Source: Rhodobacter sp. CZR27
GTDB taxonomy: Bacteria; Pseudomonadota; Alphaproteobacteria; Rhodobacterales; Rhodobacteraceae
DNA length: 64,000 nucleotides
Direction of reading: 5' to 3'
Assembly (NCBI RefSeq): GCF_002407205.1
Contig: NZ_CP023548.1
Coordinates: 2,008,501-2,072,500 of the forward strand
Part shown: positions 9,295 through 15,904 of the stretch, piece after piece
Layout: each line of letters begins with the position of its first letter
Numbering within the stretch: the first letter of the stretch is position 1
The notes under the pieces: generated by a model
Told to the model about the DNA's origin: nothing
Seen by the model: only the letters and a program-made list of their open reading frames with translations
Database searches by the model: none
Translations under genes and position numbers: made by a program

Positions 9295-10473
9295 ATGAAC
9301 GGAGCGGATACGGCGTGGGTGCTCGTCGCCACGGCGCTGGTGCTGATGATGACCTTGCCGGGGCTGGCACTGTTCTATGGCGGCCTCGTCAGGGCGCGGA
9401 ACGTGCTGTCGCTCTTCATGCACTGCTTCTCCATCGCGGCCCTGATGAGCGTTCTGTGGCTGCTGCTGGGCTATACCATTGCCTTCGGCGGCCCGGGCAG
9501 CTTCTGGGGAGGCATGGCAAAGCTCGGCCTGCTGGGCATCGGGCCCGATGCGCTGACGGGCAGCATTCCCGAGGTGCTGTTCTTCGCCTTCCAGATGACC
9601 TTCGCCGTCATCACGCCTGCCCTGATCGTCGGGGCCTTCGTCGAGCGCGTGAACTTCGCCTTCGTGCTGGCCTTCACCGGGCTGTGGATGCTGCTGGTCT
9701 ATGCGCCCGTGGCGCACTGGATCTGGGGCGGCGGCTTCATGTCCGATGGCGGCCTGTTCGGCGCGACGGGGACGCGGGACTTCGCCGGCGGCATCGTGGT
9801 GCACGAGACCGCGGCGCTGGCCGCGCTGCTTCTGGCGGTGATGATCGGCCCGCGCCGGCACCGGACCACGCCGCCGCACAATCCCGGCATGGTGGCGATG
9901 GGCGCGGGGCTGCTGTGGGTGGGCTGGTTCGGCTTCAACGGCGGCTCGGCGCTCGCCGCCAACGGCACCGCCGCCATGGCGCTGACCGCGACCCACCTGT
10001 CGGCCGCCGGCGCCTCGCTCAGCTGGGCGCTGTGGGAGCGGCTGAAGTACGGCCGGTCCTCGCTGATCGGTCTGGTGACCGGAACCATCGCCGGCCTTGC
10101 CTCCGTCACGCCGGCCTCGGGCTACGTCTCGCCGCTGGAGGGGCTGGCCATCGGCCTCGTCGCCGGCATCCTGTGCCACGAGGCGGTGCTGCTCGTGCGC
10201 GAGCGCATGGGCATCGACGATACGCTCGACGTCTTCGCGGTCCATGGGGTTGGCGGCATCTTCGGCACCATCATGGTCGCGGTCTTCGGCTACGGCACGT
10301 TCCAGGCGCAGCTGGGGGCGCTGGTGCTGGTCGGGATCTACACGCTGGCGGTCAGCTACGGCATCGCGCGGATCGTCGCGCTGGCCTTCCCGATGCGGGT
10401 CGACCGCGAGGCGGAAACCAACGGGCTCGACCTCTCGACACATGGCGAGCGGGCCTACGAGATGACCTCCTGA
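9295..10473 (+). CDS. amt: Ammonium transporter, Amt/MEP family
   Basis: Inner-membrane ammonium channel of 392 aa with about eleven hydrophobic helices. Family marks are DFAGGIVVHET (Amt signature plus the first pore His), GFNGGSALAANG in the middle, and VHGVGGIFGTI holding the second pore His. The start at 9295 is chosen because AGGAGGA lies 8 bases upstream and the preceding open sequence has no Amt character. There is no glnK next to it, unlike the usual glnK-amtB pair, and no evident nitrogen-control promoter. It is convergent with fabD across a strong hairpin. Confidence 0.93.
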   Translation: MNGADTAWVLVATALVLMMTLPGLALFYGGLVRARNVLSLFMHCFSIAALMSVLWLLLGYTIAFGGPGSFWGGMAKLGLLGIGPDALTGSIPEVLFFAFQMTFAVITPALIVGAFVERVNFAFVLAFTGLWMLLVYAPVAHWIWGGGFMSDGGLFGATGTRDFAGGIVVHETAALAALLLAVMIGPRRHRTTPPHNPGMVAMGAGLLWVGWFGFNGGSALAANGTAAMALTATHLSAAGASLSWALWERLKYGRSSLIGLVTGTIAGLASVTPASGYVSPLEGLAIGLVAGILCHEAVLLVRERMGIDDTLDVFAVHGVGGIFGTIMVAVFGYGTFQAQLGALVLVGIYTLAVSYGIARIVALAFPMRVDREAETNGLDLSTHGERAYEMTS

Positions 10474-10568
10474 GCCAGGCTGGCGCGCCGGGGCGGGGAA
10501 ACCCTCCGCCCTCCCCCCGGTCCGCCTTCAGCCGGTTCCGCGCCGCGGGTTCGGCCGTCCGCGGTAGC

Positions 10569-10603
10569 GCCGCGCGCGGGGGCTCGATGCCCCCGCGCGC
10601 GGC
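10569..10603. terminator. Strong hairpin between convergent amt and fabD
   Basis: A perfect 15-bp GC-only inverted repeat with a 5-nt loop (loop at 10584-10588) lies in the 174 bp separating the 3' ends of amt and fabD. No T tract follows on either side, so it may work with Rho or as an mRNA 3' protection structure for both transcripts. Confidence 0.55.
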
Positions 10604-10647
10604 TCCTCCCGCCCGGTCCGTCGCTGCCGGCCGGGCGGGGCGTCGGC

Positions 10648-11580
10648 TCAGGCGGTGGCGGCCGCCGTCACATCCTCCGGCGTGCCGATGGCCCGCGTCG
10701 CGGCACCCTTGGCGATCCGCTTGATCATGCCCGACAGCGCCTTGCCGGCCCCGATTTCCCAGAACTCGGTCACGCCCGCGTTCTCCATCCACATCACGCT
10801 CTCGCGCCAGCGCACGGCACCGGTGACCTGCGACACCAGCAGGGCGCGGATCCGGTCGGGTTCCGAAACCGCCTCAGCGCGCACGTTCACCACCACCGGG
10901 CAGACCGGCGCCTCGATCACCACCGCGGCCAGCGCCTCGGACATCACCGAAGCCGCGTGCTGCATCAGCGAGCAATGGAAGGGTGCGCTGACCGGCAGCA
11001 TGATCGCCCGCTTGGCCCCGCGCGCCTTGGCCAGTTCCACCGCCCGCTCCACCGCCGCCTTGTGGCCCGACACCACCACCTGCGCCGGATCATTGTCGTT
11101 CGCCGCCTGGCACACCTCGCCCTGCGCAGCCTCGTGGGCGACCTCGACCGCCGCCTCGTAGTCCAGCCCCAGCAGCGCCGCCATCGCGCCGATGCCCACC
11201 GGCACCGCCTCCTGCATCGCCTGGCCGCGGATGCGCAGCAGCCGTGCCGTGTCCGACAGCTTCAGCGACTTCGCCGCGCAGAGCGCGGAATACTCGCCCA
11301 GCGAATGCCCGGCCACGAACGAGGCCGTGGCGATCCCCAGCCCCTCGACCTCCAGCGCCGCCAGCGCCGCCATCGAGGTCGCCATCAGCGCCGGCTGGGC
11401 GTTCTGCGTCAGCGTCAGCTCTTCGATCGAGCCGTCCCAGATCAGCGCCGAGAGCTTCTCGCCCAGCGCCTCGTCCACCTCCTCGAAGACCGCGCGGGCT
11501 GCCGGATAGGTCTCGGCAAGCGCGCGGCCCATGCCGATCGTCTGGGCACCCTGCCCCGGAAACACGAATGCGCGGCTCAT
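10648..11580 (-). CDS. fabD: Malonyl-CoA:ACP transacylase
   Basis: Transfers malonyl groups from CoA to acyl carrier protein in fatty acid synthesis. The 310-aa product shows VFPGQGAQ at the start, the nucleophile elbow AGHSLGEYSAL (Ser near residue 92), the catalytic His in APFHCSLM, and the closing EIGAGKALSGM. ATG at 11580 gives the canonical N-terminus; sequence further upstream is open but unrelated. No other fab gene is beside it within the window. Confidence 0.95.
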   Translation of the reverse strand: MSRAFVFPGQGAQTIGMGRALAETYPAARAVFEEVDEALGEKLSALIWDGSIEELTLTQNAQPALMATSMAALAALEVEGLGIATASFVAGHSLGEYSALCAAKSLKLSDTARLLRIRGQAMQEAVPVGIGAMAALLGLDYEAAVEVAHEAAQGEVCQAANDNDPAQVVVSGHKAAVERAVELAKARGAKRAIMLPVSAPFHCSLMQHAASVMSEALAAVVIEAPVCPVVVNVRAEAVSEPDRIRALLVSQVTGAVRWRESVMWMENAGVTEFWEIGAGKALSGMIKRIAKGAATRAIGTPEDVTAAATA

Positions 11581-12056
11581 GGATCTGGTCTCCTTCTCTC
11601 CTCGACCCGGCCATACCCCGCCAACCGCAGGCGCGCAATCGCCGCCCCTCCTCCTGCGCGCTTCGGCCCCAATCGGCCCGCCGTCGCAGATGGCGGACCA
11701 CCCGCCCGTCGCCCATGTGCCGGGCGCGCCGCTCCCCCGCGGCTTCGGTCCTGCACGGCGCGGGCCCCGGGTTTGCCACGCTCGGGCGTGGCCCGGATCG
11801 GGCATCCGCCCCGACGCGGTGTCCGGCTGGCCCAACCGCCAGGGTTCGAGGGGTTCAGGCCGCAACCCGTGACTCTGCTGCCGACACGAGGGTCGGCCGA
11901 CTGCGCCCGTCCCGTTCCGGACCGAAGTCGTGGCAGGCTCCCCCTTACGCGCCGAAATGCATCGGACATAATGCTGCCCAGATGGCTGCGTAGAAGCAGG
12001 CTGGTTAACCTTTCTGCGGTAGCCATGCGCAGGGACAGCGGCAGCCGGGGCGGCGG
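11581..12056. other. Gene-free region between fabD and kpsT
   Basis: 476 bp separating divergent genes. No coding region can be supported. It holds the fabD leader on the left and a putative kpsT promoter near 11945-11972 on the right. Confidence 0.5.
11945..11972 (+). promoter_or_regulatory. Putative promoter of the kpsT-kpsE operon
   Basis: TTACGC (11945-11950) and CATAAT (11967-11972) are separated by 16 bp, in an unusually AT-containing stretch for this genome, about 85 bp upstream of kpsT. Match by eye only. Confidence 0.35.
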
Positions 12057-12716
12057 ATGATCGAGTTCGAGAACGTCAGCAAGTCCTTCTGGACCGGGCA
12101 GCAGCGCAAGGTGATCCTCGACCGCGCCTCGTTCCGGGTCGAGCTGGGCAGCGCGCTCGGCATCCTCGCCCCGAACGGGACCGGAAAGACCACGATCATC
12201 AACATGATGGCCGGCCTCGAGAAACCGGACGAGGGGCGGATCCTCCGCCGATCGCGGATCTCCTTCCCGCTCGGCTTCATGGGCGGCCTCGTGCAGCGCC
12301 ACACCGCGACCGAGAATGCCCGCTACATCTCGCGGCTCTACGGGCTCGATCCCGACTATGTCGAAAGCTACTGCCGCTGGATCTGCGGCATCGGCGAGTA
12401 TTTCGACATGCCGGTGGGGACCTATTCCTCGGGGATGAAGGCCAGATTCGCCTTCGCGCTGATGCTGGCGATCGAGTTCGACATCTACCTGATCGACGAG
12501 GGCATGCCCTCGACCACGGATGTGGAGTTCAACCGCAAGGCCGGAAGCCTGCTGCGCGACCGGTTGCGCCGTTCGACGCTGGTGATGGTCTCGCACCAGC
12601 CCTCCACGCTCGAGAAATTCTGCCGGTCCGCCGCCGTGCTGCGGAACGGCAGGCTCTACATGTTCGACACCCTCGAGGAAGCGAAGCGGCTTTATGACTA
12701 TGAAGCTCAAGGCTAG
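12057..12716 (+). CDS. kpsT: Capsular polysaccharide export ATP-binding protein (KpsT/BexA type)
   Basis: ATPase of an ABC-2-type exporter for capsular or similar polysaccharide. The 219-aa length is typical. Walker A is APNGTGKTT, the signature is the family variant YSSGMKARFAF (instead of LSGGQ), Walker B is YLIDEGMP, and the switch His is in VMVSHQPS. The start ATG follows GGGGCGGCGG. The gene overlaps kpsE by 23 bp. The usual membrane partner KpsM and the outer-membrane protein KpsD are not next to it, so the rest of the exporter must lie elsewhere or be missing. Confidence 0.85.
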   Translation: MIEFENVSKSFWTGQQRKVILDRASFRVELGSALGILAPNGTGKTTIINMMAGLEKPDEGRILRRSRISFPLGFMGGLVQRHTATENARYISRLYGLDPDYVESYCRWICGIGEYFDMPVGTYSSGMKARFAFALMLAIEFDIYLIDEGMPSTTDVEFNRKAGSLLRDRLRRSTLVMVSHQPSTLEKFCRSAAVLRNGRLYMFDTLEEAKRLYDYEAQG

Positions 12717-14268
12717 GCGGTTCCGCATCCGGGCCGACGACCAGCCGCCGGTCGAGCCGGCGCCCCCCGCCGCCGGAACCGGTGTCGCGGTCCGCGGCCG
12801 CGGAGCGGGTCCCGACGATGCGGCCTGCGAGATCGAGGCGATCCGCAGGGAGGGGCTGACCGGCCGCCAGCTGCGCATGGCGCGCCGCATGGCGCAGAAG
12901 CACGGGCTGCCCGCCACCTCGGACTTCGACGCCGTCCGCCTGCTGCGGCACGAGGGGATCGATCCCTTCCAGCGCACGCCGCTTCTGGAACTGGTCGGCG
13001 CGCAGGACCCGGCCCCTGCCGAGCCGTCCTCGCGCGTCATAGCCCTGGCAGAGCCGCCGTCCCTGCCCGGGACCGTGCCGCTCGAACTGCCCACGCCCGA
13101 GGTCCGCGCGGAATTCGGCCACGCGGCCGAGATCATGCGGATCCAGCAGGACATCGCCCGCCGGCGCCGGCGCAGGCTGGCAATGCTCGGCGCGCGGCTG
13201 GCCTTCTTCGTCCTGCTGCCGACGCTTCTTGCGGGCTACTACTATTTCCGCGTGGCCACCCCGCTCTATGCCACGAAGAGCGAATTCGTGATCCAGCAGG
13301 CGGAAAGCCCGATCGCGGCGGGCGGGATGGGCGGCCTTCTCTCCACGACCCCCTTCGCGACCGCGCAGGACAGCATGGCGGTGCAAGGCTACCTGCAATC
13401 GCGCGAGGCGATGCAGCGTCTGGACAGCGACATCGGGTTCCGGTCGCATTTCGACCGGCCCGGGATCGATCCCATCCAGCGCCTCGACCCCAAGGCCACG
13501 GACGAAAGCGTCTATCGGCTTTACTCCGATACCGTGAAGATCGCCTATGACCCGACCGAGGGCATCATCAAGATGGAGGCGCTCGCCACCGACCCGAAGA
13601 CCTCGGTCGCCTATTCGACGGCGCTGATCTCCTATGCCGAGGAACAGGTGGACCAGCTGACCCAGCGAATGCGCGAGGACCAGATGTCGGGCGCGCGCAA
13701 GAGCTATGAGGAGGCCGAGGCGAAGATGCTGGCCGCCCAGCAGCGGGTGGTGAACCTGCAGGAAAAGTTCAAGGTGCTCTCGTCCGATGTCGAGGTGACG
13801 CTGATCACCGGGCAGCTGTCGCAGCTGGAATCGCAGCTGACCACGGAACGCCTGTCGCTGCAGCAGATGGAATCGAACCCCCGGCCCAACCTTGCCCGGA
13901 TGGAGCCGATCCGCCGCCGCATCGCGACGCTGGAGGCCGAGATCGCGGCGGCCCGCGGACGGCTGACCGAGGACGGAAAGGACGGGCTGTCGCTCGCGAA
14001 GGTGCAGAGCGAGCTGACAGTCGCACAGTCCGACGTGGCCACGCGGCAGCTGCTGCTTGCCCAGTCGCTCGAGGCGCTCGAGGCCGCGCGGGTCGAGGCC
14101 AACCGGCAGACGCGCTATCTGTCGCTGTCGGTGCGGCCCATCGAGCCGGACGAGGCAGCCTATCCCCGCGCCTTCGAGAACACGCTGGTGGTCTTCCTGA
14201 TCTTCGCGGGGATCTACCTGATGGTGTCGATGACGGTGGCCATCCTGCGCGAGCAGGTCTCGGCCTGA
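12694..14268 (+). CDS. kpsE: Capsule polysaccharide export inner-membrane protein (KpsE/BexC/CtrB type)
   Basis: Periplasmic adaptor of the polysaccharide co-polymerase class that links the ABC exporter to the outer-membrane channel. The 524-aa product is longer than classical KpsE because of an N-terminal cytoplasmic part of about 160 residues: a Pro/Ala-rich stretch, then an RREGLTGRQLRMARRMAQKH helical block that resembles N-terminal extensions of other alphaproteobacterial homologues. One transmembrane helix follows at about residues 164-184, then a periplasmic domain with a long coiled coil (about 320-480), and a second helix near the C-terminus (about 498-518). The start lies inside kpsT, implying coupling. 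It is convergent with ecfG. Confidence 0.82.
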   Translation: MTMKLKARRFRIRADDQPPVEPAPPAAGTGVAVRGRGAGPDDAACEIEAIRREGLTGRQLRMARRMAQKHGLPATSDFDAVRLLRHEGIDPFQRTPLLELVGAQDPAPAEPSSRVIALAEPPSLPGTVPLELPTPEVRAEFGHAAEIMRIQQDIARRRRRRLAMLGARLAFFVLLPTLLAGYYYFRVATPLYATKSEFVIQQAESPIAAGGMGGLLSTTPFATAQDSMAVQGYLQSREAMQRLDSDIGFRSHFDRPGIDPIQRLDPKATDESVYRLYSDTVKIAYDPTEGIIKMEALATDPKTSVAYSTALISYAEEQVDQLTQRMREDQMSGARKSYEEAEAKMLAAQQRVVNLQEKFKVLSSDVEVTLITGQLSQLESQLTTERLSLQQMESNPRPNLARMEPIRRRIATLEAEIAAARGRLTEDGKDGLSLAKVQSELTVAQSDVATRQLLLAQSLEALEAARVEANRQTRYLSLSVRPIEPDEAAYPRAFENTLVVFLIFAGIYLMVSMTVAILREQVSA

Positions 14269-14323
14269 CCCAACCCCGATGGCCCGTCCGGTCGCCCCGT
14301 GCCTGCCGACCGAAGGCGACCCC

Positions 14324-14827
14324 TCAGGGGCCACCGCCCTCCAGCTCGTTCATCACCAGCTGGCGCGCCCTGCTGACGCGGCTCTTCACCGTTCCGACCG
14401 CGCAGTCGCAGATCCGCGCGGCCTCCTCGTAGCTTTCGCCCAGCATGACGACGAGGATCAGGATCTCGCGGTAATGCGTCGGCAGGCGGTCGATCGCCGC
14501 CATCAGTTCCTGCCCCCGCACCGCCCATTCCTGCGAGGGCTGCACCGACATCTCGCCCGAGACGCAGTCGGCCGCGCCCGTGCGCTCGCGCGCGCTGATG
14601 CGGATCCGGGTATAGAAGGTGTTGCGCAGGATGGTGAAGAGCCATGCCCGAAGCCGCGTTCCCGCCTGGAACTTGTCGACATTGGCCAGCGCCTTCAGCA
14701 GCGTCTCCTGCACGAGGTCGTCGGCATCCGCCTGGTTGCGGCTGAGCGAGCGGGCGTAGGCGCGCAGGGCCGGGATCAGATCGACGACATCGGGAATGAT
14801 CGATCGGGGAGGGGTCTGGTCCGTCAC
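14324..14827 (-). CDS. ecfG: General stress response sigma factor EcfG
   Basis: ECF-type RNA polymerase sigma factor of the EcfG (ECF15) class, which transcribes the general stress regulon of alphaproteobacteria. Region 2 contains DDLVQETLLKAL and LRAWLFTILRNTFYT; region 4 contains YEEAARICDCAVGTVKSRVSRAR. I start it at GTG 14827 (167 aa) because AGGAG lies 6 bases upstream at 14838-14834. The in-frame ATG at 14857 has no ribosome site and would leave almost no leader after the promoter at 14893-14869. That promoter is a perfect EcfG site, so the gene is probably autoregulated. NepR-like genes are next door. No phyR is visible in the window. Confidence 0.9.
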   Translation of the reverse strand: MTDQTPPRSIIPDVVDLIPALRAYARSLSRNQADADDLVQETLLKALANVDKFQAGTRLRAWLFTILRNTFYTRIRISARERTGAADCVSGEMSVQPSQEWAVRGQELMAAIDRLPTHYREILILVVMLGESYEEAARICDCAVGTVKSRVSRARQLVMNELEGGGP

Positions 14828-14868
14828 GGGCGGCTCCTGGCTCTTCTCGGCTCTCACCTTGGGAATTC

Positions 14869-14893
14869 AACGTCGGTTCGCTGGGGCGGTTCC
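14869..14893 (-). promoter_or_regulatory. EcfG-type promoter of ecfG
   Basis: On the minus strand GGAAC (14893-14889), 16 bp, CGTT (14872-14869): a perfect match to the published EcfG consensus. A start near 14862 gives a leader of about 35 nt to the GTG start at 14827. Confidence 0.8.
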
Positions 14894-14954
14894 GCCTTAG
14901 CCGTTGCGCTTCCCGCGCGGCCGTCGCAAAACAGAAGCCGGGGCAGGTAGGAAC

Positions 14955-15170
14955 ATGACGGGAAAACGCGATCAGGGCACGGGTCAGCCGGTCGGGCAGG
15001 ACGAGTTGCGCGACCTCGGCGAGGAACTCCTGCGGGCCATCGAGGCAGAGCCGGTGCCGGAACCGATCCTCGAGCTTGCACGGCGCCTTGCCCATGCGCT
15101 CGGCGTGAGGAGCGGGGCCGAGCCGGCGGGCCACCCCCCGCACGTCGCCGGCGAGCGCAACGACTCCTGA
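14955..15170 (+). CDS. NepR-like small protein (possible second anti-sigma)
   Basis: The 71-aa product is divergent from ecfG. Its centre, LGEELLRAIEAEPVPEP followed by ILELARRLAHAL, resembles the NepR core pattern in which a Glu-Pro-Val-Pro turn joins two helices. It lacks the Leu-Arg-x-x-Tyr of classical NepR, so assignment is tentative. The start is supported by AGGTAGGA just upstream. Its upstream region has no EcfG promoter on the plus strand. It is convergent with a better NepR candidate across a bidirectional terminator. It could alternatively be an unrelated conserved small protein. Confidence 0.55.
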   Translation: MTGKRDQGTGQPVGQDELRDLGEELLRAIEAEPVPEPILELARRLAHALGVRSGAEPAGHPPHVAGERNDS

Positions 15171-15250
15171 ACATCCGCAGGTCCCGAAGGACAGGCATGC
15201 CCTTCGGCGACAGGCGCATCACAGTAGCGCCCCGCAGGTGTCCGCGACAA

Positions 15251-15283
15251 AAGAAAAGCGGCTCCCGAAGGGAGCCGTCTTTC
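15251..15283. terminator. Bidirectional intrinsic terminator
   Basis: An 8-bp perfect stem CGGCTCCC/GGGAGCCG with a GAA loop (15259-15277) is flanked by AAAAGAAAAG on the left and TCTTTC on the right, so both strands have a T tract. It separates the convergent ends of the two NepR-like genes. Confidence 0.8.
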
Positions 15284-15330
15284 GCGCAAGCCGGGATGCA
15301 GGCAGCGGGCGGGCGCCCGGGCGCGGGCGA

Positions 15331-15501
15331 TCAACTGCAGGATCGCTGCCGCGCCTGCTTGCTGGCGATCCGCCCCAGCAGCACCGCGAAGCGGTCGTCC
15401 ATCGCTTCAGGCAGCGCCAGATCATAGGCGCGGCGCAGATTGTCCTCGACGTGTCTGTTCACCAGGGCCTCGCCCTGGTCATCCTGCATGTAGGAAAACA
15501 T
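15331..15501 (-). CDS. nepR: Anti-sigma factor NepR
   Basis: Small protein that sequesters EcfG until phosphorylated PhyR binds it. The 56-aa product matches the NepR core very well: VEDNLRRAYDLALPEAMDDR and then FAVLLGRI fits the pattern L-R-x-x-Y, acidic residue, P-D-R-F, L-L. The start ATG at 15501 has a GAGG-like site upstream. A GGAAC box lies at 15561-15557, but the element at -10 distance (TCTT) is poor, so stress control of this gene is uncertain. The gene lies within 0.5 kb of ecfG but in a separate transcript. Confidence 0.75.
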   Translation of the reverse strand: MFSYMQDDQGEALVNRHVEDNLRRAYDLALPEAMDDRFAVLLGRIASKQARQRSCS

Positions 15502-15904
15502 TGCCTCGGGTCCGTTTCTTGAGTCTCTCGGCTCACAAGACCCGGGGGTGCGAATTGTTCCGTCCCGCTGCCGCCGGTCGTCGCCGGACGCGGGGACCGC
15601 GGATTGCAGGGCGGTTTCGGGCTCCAGCGGATGTTCAGGCTTGCGCACGGCGGGTTCCTCCTGCTGCCGAAGCCCGCTGTCCCGCCGGCCCGCCCCCGAT
15701 GGGCCCGGCACGCCGATATTCGCCGTTGCGAAAAGTCATTGCATCTGTCCCGGTTTTGCCCCTTGTTCGCGCAGCAACTCGCAATCGGGCAGGAGGTTCC
15801 CCTGCGTGATGCGTTTTCTGGCGCGCCGTGCCGGAATGCCGCACAGCCGGAACCTCGCTTCGGGCCCGACGTTGGCAGGGGACTGCTGCCGCAGCGAGGG
15901 TTCC
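15502..15904. other. Gene-free region between nepR and ligD
   Basis: 403 bp between divergent genes. Apart from the ligD promoter at 15849-15873 and a GGAAC box at 15557-15561 on the minus strand, I see no gene or strong structure. Confidence 0.5.
15849..15873 (+). promoter_or_regulatory. EcfG-type promoter of ligD
   Basis: GGAAC (15849-15853), 16 bp, CGTT (15870-15873). A perfect consensus match about 30 bp upstream of the ligD start codon. Confidence 0.8.

Noticed and set aside
11840..11865. GGTTCGAG resembling a tRNA T-loop
   Set aside because: No acceptor or anticodon stems can be formed around it.
15536..15561. EcfG promoter for nepR at 15561
   Set aside because: GGAAC is present but the sequence at the -10 distance is TCTT or CTTG, two or more mismatches; not counted.
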